Shown piece after piece: positions 43,554 to 55,500 of a DNA stretch of 64,000 nucleotides. The notes beneath the pieces are model-generated. The model saw only the letters and a list, made by a program, of their open reading frames with translations. It was not told the DNA's origin and made no database searches. How positions within the stretch are numbered: the first letter of the stretch is position 1; the number at the start of each line of letters is the position of its first letter. The stretch is from the NCBI GenBank assembly GCA_006937955.1, contig SSNP01000137.1, positions 781,129-845,128 on the forward strand, given 5' to 3'. Both the position numbers and the translations under genes were made by a program. Origin of the DNA: Pachypanchax playfairii. Its lineage: Eukaryota; Chordata; Actinopteri; Cyprinodontiformes; Aplocheilidae.

Positions 43554-44521
43554 TGTATATATATATATATATATGTGTGTGTATATGCACATACATACAT
43601 ACATCCCCAACATGCACATGAGAAGTATTATCTTGACTACATACAAAATTCCACTAAAAGCCTGTGGGAGGAGTCATTAATATCTACAGGCAGTTTCATG
43701 AGTATTAATGATGCTTAAGAGTCAGAAAATCCTTACAAATGTATTTTGTCGTGACACATGAACTTATTTACACTACCAGATGCTTTTTCTTTAATTAGTG
43801 TAACATCCTTACAGATTCTAAGTTCTAAGTGTGTATAGCCAGAAGCATTGATCCAAACTTAATGTCTGATAGTGAGCTGATGGATACAGGATGCAGGATA
43901 CAGGCTGAGGCACGGGAGCAAAGTTATAACCAAGAAACCTACACGCTTGTGGGATGCACAACAAAACTTATACAGTTCAGAAAATCCCATCAGCACTGCA
44001 TTAGGGACCAGAGGAAACCAAAGTGAGCAACAGGGGCATCTAACAAAATACCTGCCAAATCAGGAACTGTGGACGGAATGATTGCTGAGTGGAGGCAGGG
44101 AACAATTAACTGGATGAGACACAGGTGTGAAGGGCAGCAAGAACTGAGGAAAACAAGAAAACAAATGACAAAAAAACTAAATAGAAAACTAAACAAAGAA
44201 AGACACAACTGAGAATGTATTTTAACTACAAAACACAACTCCAAGACCCCAAACTATAACATTAAAATAATTAAATATGTTCGTTACAATTTTTTTTCAT
44301 TTTCATTACAGGCCCCTGCAAAGATGCTGGCATTGTAGTTTAAGGGTTCAATTCTAAAGTTTCTCAGCTGCTGATTTAATTTCAGATTCAGCTGAGTTTC
44401 TGTATTTACTGATTGACGTTTTAAGATGTAATTGTTAAAAGCGTATGTGTATCATAGTTTTCTAATCATTAATTTATCATAATGATCTTCATTGTCATCA
44501 AAAGGTTTGAAAAGCTGAATG
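43554..44521. other. No gene recognised; TA/TG microsatellite at the start
   Basis: Alternating TA/TG at 43554-43585, then AT-rich sequence. About 44010-44250 (A-rich, GAAAACAAGAAAACAAATGAC) may be a worn retroelement flank. Confidence 0.45.
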
Positions 44522-44606
44522 ACTGGCAGGGCGGGGGATCCTCTGTGTCAACGGTTCCGCCCACAGCTCAGAGGTGAATTGCTAATGAGCTACTGCAGAA
44601 ACTAGT
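44522..44606. repeat. Fragment related to the AGACCC TTAA MITE
   Basis: GGCGGGGGATCCTC and the downstream AATTGCTAATGAGCTACTGC are shared with about 24755-24812 of the MITE at 24519-24939. The ends of the element are not preserved here. Confidence 0.55.
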
Positions 44607-47600
44607 ATTCAATTTTCCGTTTATTAAAGCAGAAATATGCTGAACAACATTCAGACATCCTGTATGAACCGCTGTTGTTTTTAGCTGCGAGTCTGCGTCG
44701 AATATCGGACTCTAATGGCGGCAGTATTTCCTGCGCCGCAGCAGCTAATGGGCTGTCTACTGATTATTATGTCCAATTAGGTTATATTTATAAATATAAA
44801 CTCATTGATTATGTCTATGTTAGCAACACTTGCGGTATCCATATTCTCTCTCCCATCTGCACTTGTAAACAGTTGAGTGACAAGCACGAGTGAGCTTGCG
44901 CATCTATGGGCCTGCAGGCGCCACCTATTGGTCTGGATATGGAACAACAGTCGACTATAAACTAGAAAAAAAGTTACGGCTGCTCAGAGGACGGCAGCCG
45001 CCCTGCTGCACCGGCCGGCGGCCGTTCTGGTATTCTTCAGAACGCCCAGATGGCCAGTCTGCCGCTGTGAGTCACACATGAAATGTGAATTGAGTATTTG
45101 ATTCTTTTTCTAAACAATGATGGCAGATGAGTTTTTTCCTGGCTGTCACAAGTTTTTTGTTGGTTGTTTATTTAAACCCTGCAGGCTGGTTACACAAATC
45201 CTGATCACCATATCTTGCTGGTCCTGGGGTGATAAAGACGTGACAGTTGCAGGTCAACTTCAACCCAATATTACATGTCAAGACTACTACGTGATCACTT
45301 CAGAATGTGTAGATCAAGGACTGTACATATGACCTAAAAAGGGTTTTTATCTAAAGCGTATTGACACTCGAGCCTCATTAAGTTGCAGGGATGAACCTTT
45401 TTTCTCAGATGGCTCAATCTCAATACCAGCAGTAGGAGAAGAGATGGATGGAAAGTGACGGCCAAAGGAAAACCATCATGAAGAAAGGAGTAGATGGAGT
45501 GAGAAAAAACAGAGAAGCTAAGGTGAAAGAAGAAGGTGGATGTTAATTAATTATAAGCTTTCATGGTCTAAATCATCTTCACTGAAATGTGAAGCTGAAG
45601 CTGCACAAAGTCTCTGTGGCTCATAATAAACCTTCAGTATAGATTTAGATGCAGGATGATCGTAAGACTGCTGCATCCTCGGTGCATGAAGGAGCCCCTT
45701 CCTTCAGCTGTTAGACTCTATAACCAAAACTGCTCCCAGCAAACTCAGTATTCAGACCTCTGCTATAATTTACACTATTTAACTCACTTTATAACTATTT
45801 CTGCACATCTGTTTTTTTTTTCACAGTTTATTTTCTTCCGATGTTTATATTGTCTGTCACTTTGCTGCTGTTACAGCTGAATTTCCTCATTGTTGGACAA
45901 TAAAGAATTCTTCTTCTAAAGCACATCATATAAAAGTTTCAGCTTCACTTTCATACCGAGCAACCCTCAACTTACTTTGATACATCACCATCCCAAAAAT
46001 AACACTTTACACCTATTTGGAAGTCTGGTATGTTAAATTTTCTGTCAGTTTTTAGTACATTGCTTCAAATTCTATGGAACACATTAATTCCTGCTCTGCT
46101 TTCAGAAATAATCTAACCTGTCTAACACTAAAATTTTTCGAGGCATAAATGAAGATGATTTGAATGAATACAAAAACTAAATAAAAAAAATTAAAACATG
46201 AATTGAATCAGTAATTAGGATAACCTGATGTAAAAGAGAGATGATTCCAGGGTGAAATGACAGATTCCGGATCAGGCTGATTAAGGTGAAGATCAGACAA
46301 AGCTCGACTGGAAGAGAAGAGGCAGAGAACATTGCGTACCAGAGTCATTGTAGAGCTGGCAATTTTCCCAGAAATAACGGAAACAAGGTCAAAAACACAA
46401 TCTAACAAAATGAATCAGTTAACAAAATGAAATAAGAAAGGAAAGAAACGAAGGAAGTGAATCAAGAGATCGATGTGTTCTTTTCACATTATGGGTGTAC
46501 AAATCATAAATAGTGTTACAATTAGTCTTTGGGTCAAACAAGGTCAGAAGGGATTTCTATGTTCAGCAGGTTGACAATGTTTAAGGTCTTTGTTGATGGA
46601 CTATGAACCTTAACACCAAACATCCCTGTGAAGAGGACACTTTCAGATTACACTGAGCAAACATTTCCTGAGCTTAGAGCTCCACTCTTCAGTAAAATGC
46701 ACTTCACTATAGCACAAGTGGATATTTAACTCCTCCTCTACTGCCTCAACAATTTTGCATAGATGATAATAAAAAAGAGAGTTTTCATCCATCCAGGACA
46801 TAACAGAGGCAAAGGGAGGGGTACGTATAATGACAAAATGAGTCACATGGACCTCCAGGTTTTGTGCAGACGCTGGTGTATGCCATTGACTAATGCGATG
46901 CTGGTTCAGACATGTTGCTGGTAATCGATAAGCACTGTAGTTTGACAGCATGAGTGTACACATGAGACGCACTCTCCCACTGTTTCCATGAAATCAGGGA
47001 GGTGGAGAGAGAGAGAGAGAGATACTTAGGATATAGAAAGGGGAAAGAAAATTAAAAAGGATCCAAATAACAGATAGTGTACATGAGAGGTAGAACCAGA
47101 GTTTGTATCTCTTTTTGCATCAAAGAATGAGATTTCTGCATCACACTAAGATAAGACCTAAAGTAAATTCTGCACAAAACATTTTTCAGTACATTGTAAT
47201 CTGATGCATTTTACTGCTTTTTTTTTCTTTAACCCCTCATACCTCACACCCACTCCAGCAGTATGGTAAACAAAATCTATCCAAAGGCATGCTACACATT
47301 CACTACCACAAAATGGGAAGAAGAAACTCTAAAGGAATGTAACAACAAACAAAACACAACTCCAAATCTAAACAATTAAATGAGAAAGTAGAAATCAAGC
47401 TAAAAAATGTATATACACAAAAGCTGGCAGTAGCTATGAAGGCTTGGCTCTACAAATAAAACAAGTATAAAGCCTCAGTCACAATGACCTTTACAAACGG
47501 CTGCAAATGAGTTTTTGGACCATTGTCTTTGTCCTCCTTCACATAGCCTTATAAGAATCTAGTGTTCTTGTCCAGCTTAATGATCTTGTCCAAGATTTTT

Positions 47601-48331
47601 TAGGGGACACACTGTGAAAACCCTTTGTGTGGGGTCACCAGCTGAATGCCTTAGAATTATTCATATGCACTGTTATGTATAAAAGTTAATTCTCATTCTC
47701 TTCAAGGTTTTTGGGAAGAAAACAGCGTTCAAATCTCTAGATTTTGCATTATTTCTGCTTTAAAAGTACATTTAAATGCACATTAAAATACTGTTGTCTT
47801 TAGAAAATGACACTTCTCACTTTCCATGACGAGTGGGCCAACAAGATGCAACAGCTTGGAAATGGTGTTTCCGTCCATCCAGAGCTTGCAGGATTTCAGC
47901 CCTCAAGAAATGGAGTTTGACGACCCTGATCCAGAGGTACACTATGTAGTCACCATCTGACTGGTGGTCCAGTTCATGGAACGGAGTCTCTGAGCCTACA
48001 GGTGCTGCCTATGGATACATGTCTGCAACAAACCAGCCTAGTCATCTTCTCTCCTGGTCTTCAGAATGAAAGCAGCAGCTACAACTGATAGATATTTTGG
48101 GATGATATTAATCTGAATTATTACATTTTATTTCTAATTGTTATAAATAATAAAAACACAATACATTCTGTCACAGTTCTATTTCATGCTAAAATCTTTC
48201 TTGACCATTAGTGTGTGTGTAATTTACCGGGTAATAGTAATGGCATTACATATATAAACGATACAAGCCTGAGGTTTCATAGTCATAATCTTTGTGATTC
48301 TTTGTATCAGTAAAAACACCCAACGAACATT
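44607..48331. other. No gene recognised
   Basis: A locally GC-rich patch occurs at 44680-45070 (GCGCCACC, GCCGGCGGCC). Otherwise AT-rich with short A/T runs and a GA microsatellite at about 47006-47021. The frame at 46643-46972 (minus) lacks a recognisable domain. Confidence 0.45.
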
Positions 48332-48390
48332 TTCCAGCAGTAAATGGACTAATGATCTGACTGATGTTAATATCTGTGGCGATATGCGCC
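48332..48390 (-). repeat. Dispersed segment, copy A (shared with 61161-61218)
   Basis: On the minus strand GGCGCATATCGCCACAGATA continues to ATTAGTCCATTTACTGCTGG, closely matching the plus strand at 61161-61218. It is probably the end of an unnamed interspersed element. Confidence 0.6.
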
Positions 48391-48971
48391 GGGAAAAAAA
48401 AAAAGTCAAAGCGTTAACTGGGTCAAGTGGTGATGCAATGAAATAAACTGTAAAACTGTTCCATTGCTTTTATTAACTGTGCAATATGAAAATGTCTGAC
48501 TAATAGAAAAAGTCTTTGTAAAAGAACACCAATTAAGAATGTAGCAGTTAAGACTCTGAGCTGTAGGATGTGATTATCCGATTGCTGTATTTGCATCGGA
48601 AAAGCTTGACAACAAATCTCAACAAGACATACTAGAAGTTGTCATCAAGCAAGATCCGGCGTGATTCTGTGACGGTACTTCACATGCACACTGACAAATC
48701 AGTGGCTCCCACTACTTAGGTAGCTGTGTGACTGACATCATTTCGCTGGACCAATCAGTCCATAGGTGGGCGTGTTGGGTGGGCGCTTCAGACAAAAGCA
48801 GAGGTGGTCCAAAAAAAAGGTTGGGTCGGTCCTGACAAAAGTAATTGAAATGCACCAGATCGAGTCTGAATCTACCCGTTCCCTACCGACCCTAGTGGAA
48901 AAGGGGCATTAGACTAATCATCTGGCCAGTCATTGAATGAACTCTACTCAAGCTACCTACTGTGGTGACAG
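48391..48971. other. No gene recognised; possible MITE end near 48880
   Basis: CCCTAGTGGAAAAGGGGCAT at about 48889-48908 resembles the end of a fish hAT MITE, but the other end was not found. Confidence 0.35.
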
Positions 48972-48974
48972 TAA

Positions 48975-49471
48975 AGCTGGATTCATGCTTACGCAAAGGC
49001 AAATGTGCCCCCACACGTCGGCGTACTGACAGAGCCAGTTTTTGTTCATACTACCCCGACACTGTTGCAAAGAAATTCTCCGCCAGGACAGCAGGAGGCG
49101 TGTTCCTTACTTAGAGGTCTCCTGGTGCTTTATGTGTGGTTCCAACCATGAGAGGAACAAATAAATAACAGGGACTTTACGGCCACCAGCATCGCCACTG
49201 CTGCCCTTCAGACCTCTTTTAATGTGGACAAATTTGTCTTCAAGACTGTCAACACTCGTGCTGTTTACAAAAGGGAAGCTACGTCGTGCCGGAAATGATG
49301 TTGGGTTGTTTGGCTGACCAATCACAGACGTGCATCATCCGACGTCAGAAAGTTAGAAAATAGAGCGTGACTCCAACCGACCATCTGAGGCAGTTGGAGA
49401 GCCCATACGACGTCGTATCATGGCGGTGCATGTCTCCGAAACGTCAGAGCTGCGTTAGTATGAATCCAGCT
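48975..49471. mobile_element. PIF/Harbinger-type MITE
   Basis: The left end is AGCTGGATTCATGCTTACGC and the reverse complement of the right end AGCTGGATTCATACTAACGC, 18 of 20 identical. TAA flanks both sides (48972-48974 and 49472-49474), the 3-base TWA duplication expected for PIF/Harbinger. It is 497 bases. The interior contains CpG-rich words and an ATG-GCGGTGCATGTC segment near the right end, but no recognisable domain. Confidence 0.8.
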
Positions 49472-49474
49472 TAA

Positions 49475-50453
49475 GTCAGGAGATACAGCAAGTTGTTCAG
49501 AAACCTGAGGATCACTAGTTTTAATCCCCACTCCATTATTAGCCTTGTGTCCCACATTACCAATTTGGTGGTGATCAGAAGACCCAATGGCATGTCAGCA
49601 TGCCCCAGCTGTGGCTTATATGTGGTTTATAATCACCAAAATTTTTAATGTCAACTTGTTGTGTGAAAAGCTTTGTGAGCTGTCTGACTTAAATAGCGCC
49701 ACAGAAGCGCAATACTTTTTTTTTTTTTTTTAAATGCCTTTTAATGGTAAATGTTATATAATGAATAGACACAAACAGATCTGATGTTTTTACACTTGAT
49801 CATTTGATTCAGCAGAGACTAAACATACTGAGATTAAAAAAAAGTTGTTTGCATCAAAAACCTCATGAAAGTCATTTTAGCTTTTTTTTTACCCTCTAAT
49901 ACACTGAAAAATCAATTAGTGAGAATGAAGATCAAACGGTTTGAGTGACAGGCACACAAATTAATCAGCATCCTGAGGGACCAGTGGCTTTAAAATGAAC
50001 TTTTTCTGCTCAAAGCTTCAGTTATGTAAAAAACAAAACAATATGGGCTACGGTAAGACAACAACAGCTGCAATTAGCTGAGCAGCAGATTGTGATAGAT
50101 GTTGAAAGGAAGACATGATGCAAGATGGAGGCTGGGGAGGGACATGAGATTATAAGATAAGATATGAAAAGGAATTAGCTATAGCGTAATTTTTAATATA
50201 CTTAATGGTTTTACAGTGTGGTCTGTTTTATACAAATGCATTTTCATTAAATTGTTCCAAAAAGAATGTTGCATATTTTTGTTGACATTATCTTTTGATA
50301 AATATATACGTCTAAAATCCTTTCATGAACTCTGTCACCTACAAAACAAGAAAAAAAATTTGTTCACATTCACATCTGTTCAATTCAATTGGGGGGAGGA
50401 TGGTCTGTTTTTTCCTGATCAGTTTATTTCCAGACCTTCAGGGATTTCACCAT
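49475..50453. other. No gene recognised
   Basis: T homopolymer at about 49716-49731. AT-rich with no domain-bearing frame. Confidence 0.5.
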
Positions 50454-51579
50454 CAGTGGTGGCTGGCCAATAGAGGGCGCTAGGGCACCACCCTCCCTAC
50501 CAAAACCACAATGTGGCAACAAATAAGAAACAGTTTTTTTATATAAAAATTACATGTGTTTAGAGTTAAAAACACAAATATGTATATTTATATACTGAGA
50601 AGATTGTATAAATGATTTCTGAAAGACAGAAATTGCTTTGTAAAATATGATTTCCTCCTGCTTCTTCACTTCTCATATGTCTAGTTCAGCTCTAGGGCAC
50701 TGGAGAACTCTCCCTCAGGAGGCGGGCTCTTAGATCAAATTAACCAATAGCAGATCTGCATTGCCAAACAAAGAACTTAATGTAGCCAATAAATGCAGAG
50801 AAAATAACTCCATGAAGGGCGATTTTTCTAGCGCCCCCAAACCACGTCAAATACTACGAGATTGTCTGCTATCAAACAGCCGGCAAATGAGAAAGGAAAA
50901 CAGTCTGTAAGAGGCTTCTGTCGGAGCTAGCTGGATGTAGCTATGCTAACTCGGTTTTATGTTTTCCATGACTACTATTACAACAAGCAGCACTGATCCT
51001 GAACTGTTACAGGAGTGAGGAGGGATATGACACATATGTCCGAAAAAAAATAAAGACGAAAGAGAACACCAGGAGACACATGGATAATGAAAGAAAAATG
51101 TTTTCTTTTTGTTTTCTGGTAAAATAAAACTGAACTGAAGGGATACTTGCTAAACTCAGTGATAGAGAAGTCTGTAAACAAAAAAAAGTTGTTAGAAAGT
51201 TTAAAATTTTGACTAGTAGATGGTGTTATGATCCATTTATCAACAATACTTGTCTTGCAATCTTAAAACATGGTTTTGCCAAACAATAAATTCAAAAATG
51301 TTGATTGTTTTCGCTTAAAATAAACCACATTAATCTCAAAACAAGCCTATAATGTCTCCAGAAATGTTATTGACATACAACTATTATGGTTGTTAGTTTA
51401 TTATAATGAAAAACTGTTAATGTTTTTCAGGTGTGTGAACCCTAACCCTGCACATTGAGGAGTTGAATTTTTTTTATATACAGGGTTTACATTAACTCAT
51501 CTTTACAAATGTTTTATTGACAGTCACTTAATTGGATTTATGCAGCCCCACCCAAAAAATATTTCACCAGCTGCCACTG
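50454..51579. mobile_element. Non-autonomous hAT element, CAGTGGYRGCTGG termini
   Basis: The left end is CAGTGGTGGCTGG and the reverse complement of the right end CAGTGGCAGCTGG. The right end continues GTGAAATATTTTTTGGGTGG, which I recall from a fish hAT family. Flanks ttcaccat (50446-50453) and ctctccat (51580-51587) match at 6 of 8 positions, consistent with an aged 8-base duplication. It is 1126 bases with no transposase domain seen. Confidence 0.72.
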
Positions 51580-51587
51580 CTCTCCAT

Positions 51588-53904
51588 GTAGCCTACGGAG
51601 TATATCCAAGTGTGAATCCACAAAACATCCTTGAGGTGTTTCTTCAGCTTCCTGTGACCATCTCCCCACAGTATCATTTGATCACCTCATCACAGGTTGT
51701 ATCCCTGACATTTACTTCAAACAAACCCAGTTTCCTCATGCAAAGCAGATGACAAACTATTGAAATGTTGAAAGTCTTTACTAGAGAATTAATCTCCAAA
51801 TATCGCCACAAATGTATTGGGGTTTGTGTCTATGGCTAAGCAATAATAATCAACTAATTAGATGGACATGGTTTTAGATTCCTAGCTCCCATGCATTGTT
51901 CTGATTGAGTCAAAGATGGCTGCCACATTAGCTATGTAATGTGAACCCTTATGCATAGCAATGGTAGAGGTGACTGTCCAGAAGACCTGGAATTCCTCAT
52001 CAAACTACTATCATCCCCAGTCAGCAGGACTCTCTGCTTCTGGCTGACATGAAGTTGCTTGAGCCCACACAACCAGCCTGGTAGACCAGTCTCACGATTG
52101 CTGAGGACGGCAGGTCCCTTTATCAAAATGAATAACTTTGGTGCAAACATTTCAAAAAGCTTGTCCATGGCAACATTTAAACCTGGTCTCAGCTTTGAGG
52201 CTGGACACATAAAAGACTAGGTGGGTCATGTCATACTTCTTGCTGTAGGTCTGTTTTACCAGCAGGAAATGCAGAATTGCATAGCGTTCAAAGGTCTTTC
52301 CTTTCTCTGGTGGCAAGAGATGAACCAAAGCTGTCCCACCTACAATCAGGGCATTTATCTTGGGTTCTTTGTTTGTTGGTACATCATTAATCTCAAGGAT
52401 AGATGTCAGCTGAGACTTCAGGCAAATATACAGCAGTGCAGCTGGTTATGCCTGGCTTTCATGCTTTTAAGCAGGAACAAAATTTTTCCATAAAGATTGG
52501 TCCTTGGAGATTAGACATCATTTGTTACATTTCCTATCATAAGATGAATCTACAATGTGCAAGAGTCTAGACAATATTCTCATGAGATTATCAGATCCCT
52601 AAAACCTAGGTATATGCTCAAAAAATTGTCTTTATTTCAAAAACTTGCTTGCGAAAAAATACTTTTCAATTTGGATGCTGCCCATCTAGATATTTTTCAT
52701 GGCCAGAGCCATTTTTTAACACAGCAGACCAAAGGATATGTGAGCCATATTTCATGCTTGCATCACAAACCAACATATTCTGAAGGTAGTTTGCAGTTAT
52801 CTGCTGCACTATTGTAAATGGGTAGATGAATGGAGTTAAAGAAAGACTGGCAGTGAACAGACAGAGGGACGGGGCAGAGGAGTGTTTCAGAGACCAGATA
52901 TAAGTGTTATTTAAAAAATGGTTGAACTGCTAACGGAGCGTTCAGATGGCATTACAGCTAAATGCTTCACGGCTCAGCCAACTCAAGATTGACCACATTC
53001 TCTCTCTTCCTCCAGTTTATCTAATTCTCGCTCTCTCTCTTTCTATCTGGTTTATTCATCTCTTTTTCAATGTCCTCCAACTCTCCCCTGTTCCATTTTA
53101 AATAGTAAAAAATCCATTAAATCCATTGGTTTTGATCAGAAAGTGCACCGGTGTGTGTAGCTCTGTACATATTTATGTCTGTACGCACACATTTTTGTGA
53201 AACTAAATGGGAATGTTTTTGTGTATGTGTGTGAGTGACAGGACTTAAATGCAGAATTAGGCATTCCTATCAGGGTTTAAATGATTCACTGCCATCAAAA
53301 GCTTTGATAGGATGAACTACCTTGTGTTCATGTTTCTTTAATATTTACAATATGCAGTTCTTATAAAAATATTAACTTTTTATTGTTGACATTAAAGGTA
53401 GTTATATTTTATTTCAGCAAATTACAAGGAAGATATTTAACAAAAAGCTGTAACCATTTTACTGAGCACATCAAAAACTTGTGTTCCTTCCTAACTCGGT
53501 CTAAATCCCTTAGCATTAAGGACAGTAAATTCCCTTCAAAAATTAAAACATTTAAGGAAATTATTTAAAAAGCTGCAAAATTTATTAAAGACTCATAAAA
53601 TATCTATAAAAAATGTAAAAACATATTTGATTTGCCCCTGTGTGAATTACAGACATTACAATTCATGATTAATCTCAGATTTACTTAAATCTGTGTTTAG
53701 ATTTACTGTAAATATGTGTTTAAATAAAGAGACTTACCTGTAAGTCAAGCAATTACAAATTGTAATGAGTGATTTATGTTTTTTATATCATAGGCAGTCA
53801 TTGAAGTTACATCTTGGTAATATTCAGTTATCTTCCTCAATACAAATAATCTAATACTGAAATAAAAATCAGTGGAGATTTTATCTTAAACATAAAATAA
53901 TCCA
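51588..53904. other. No gene recognised
   Basis: The frames at 51932-52210 and 52221-52817 lack domains. A CT-rich patch lies at 53000-53060. Nothing with clear repeat ends. Confidence 0.45.
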
Positions 53905-54250
53905 TTCATACATTTTCTAAATCTGCGTCTTCCTTTTCAGGGTTGAAGGGAGCAGGTGTCTATCTCCAGCGGTCTTTGGGCGAGAGGCAGGGGACACCTT
54001 CGACAGGTCTCCAGTCCATCACAGGGCCACACATATCAAACAACCATTCACACACACTCTCTCAAACCTAGGGACAATTTAGAGTCACCGATTAACCTCT
54101 TGTATGTTTTTGGACTGTGGGAGGAAACCGGAGTCCCTGGATAAAAGCCATGCATGCATATGGAGAACATACAAACTCCACGCAGAAAGGCTCCAGCCCG
54201 TATTCGAACCCAGGACCTTTTCACTGCAAGGTAACAGCTCTACGAACTGT
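53905..54250 (-). mobile_element. tRNA-derived SINE, second family
   Basis: On the minus strand the head reads GTAGAGCTGTTACCTTGCAG then CCTGGGTTCGAATACGGG, a B-box with one change from GGTTCGANTCC. The body follows: GGAGTTTGTATGTTCTCC, the CCCACAGTCCAAAAACATAC segment, TAAATTGTCCCTAG, and CAGGTAGACACCT-like text. I recognise the 'cagtccatcacagggccac' body as a very abundant fish retroposon. The copy is diverged and its tail end near 53905 is approximate. Confidence 0.68.
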
Positions 54251-54379
54251 TTTCTTCTGCCTATTCAAGGTCAGTTTATAGGGCAGGAGAGGTTAGGAGG
54301 GAAACCCAGGCATCCCTTTCCCCAGTGACACTCTGGCTTTTCCAGTAATATCACAGTGTGTTTCCAGGCCAAGGAAGAC
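54251..54379. other. Junction between SINE and LINE remnant
   Basis: May belong to the 3' end of the LINE. No distinct motif. Confidence 0.35.
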
Positions 54380-54652
54380 CTATAATCTCTCCAGCAAGTT
54401 CTGGGTCTGTCCAGGGGTCTCCTCCTTGAGGGAAGTGCCCAGAAAACCTCCAGAGAGAGGCAACCACCTCAGGTGACTCCTGCAGAGGACCAACTGCTCT
54501 ACTTCAAGCTTCTCCTGGATGACGGAGTAACTCGCCAAATGTCCAAGGCTGAGCCTGGCCACCCTACTGAGTAAGAGCATTTCTGTTGTTTTAATGTTCA
54601 TCTTCTTTCAGTCATGATCCAGATCTCATGACCACAGGTGAGTCAGAATGTA
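54380..54652 (-). pseudogene. LINE reverse-transcriptase C-terminal remnant
   Basis: Reading the minus strand from 54652: LTCGHEIWIMTER, then after a frame change TTEMLLLSRVARLSLGHLAS, YSVIQEKLEVEQLVL and SHLRW. This is the segment after the RT domain of an RTE-like fish LINE (consensus about YG.E.W..TER...RIQAAEMSFLRR.AGLSLRDRVRSS.IRE.L.VE.LLL.I.RSQLRW). It is broken by a stop, a frameshift and changes. The orientation matches the adjacent SINE at 53905-54250, and the two may have been retroposed separately. Confidence 0.65.
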
Positions 54653-55264
54653 GGCAGAGCAGTTATTCCTTCTTCACCACAACAAACTGAAGCAATGCCC
54701 TTATTACTGTGGACAAAACCCCAATCCACAAATCCACCAGTCCATCTCACACTTAACTTTAGATTAACTGCAAAGAATTGTTTTAGTTTTCTTTTTCAAC
54801 AAATTTGCAATGTCCATTCATCCAAATGAAAGAAAATTATACAGTTTATACACTAAACCACTTCCTTTTTTTTTTTTTTTTTTACTGCTGATTAGTTTGT
54901 GTATTTTAATCTTGATTCTTTTGGATTTTCAAAACCAAATGGTCAATTTTTATCCTTTTCTCTCATTTTAGTATGTATCTGGTTGCTGTAACACTTGCTT
55001 TGACACACACAGATTCCATGACAACGATATTCCACACATTCATTGTGGGGTATGATTCAGATACCAAGAGAATCAGCTTGTGAAAGCCCATATCCCTGCC
55101 TGCGCCATACACTCCAATCCCCAGCTGATTGCCAGTACATTCATATGCATTGAGAAACAATGCTGAAGCTCTTAAAAAGTTTATTCTCTTCAGTTTATTC
55201 TGACATTTTGATTCACGAACAGCTGTGGAAAGAAAAAAAAACAATTAAAAAAGGGGGGAAAAAA

Positions 55265-55500
55265 CCCTTTGAGACAAACTCAGGCCGCTTAACTAATTAC
55301 CAACATATATCACTGCTGGCTCCGACAAGCCAATTACACCTGATTGGAAATACTTTACTTTGTTAAACACAAGCTTTTCATGTTGGTTTTAATTCAGTGT
55401 CAAAGCTCGCCTTTCTGAATATTAGAGCAGATGATTGACTGCAGAGAGCCTTACAGTGTGCACTACATAAGCCAATAAAGTCCCATTTGTCTAGTATGGA
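55265..55500. promoter_or_regulatory. Candidate conserved non-coding block
   Basis: CTTAACTAATTACCAACATA, GCCAATTACACCTGATTGG and GATGATTGACTGCAG give a dense set of homeodomain and TGATTGAC (PBX/MEIS-like) cores in non-repetitive sequence. No conservation test was possible. Confidence 0.25.
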
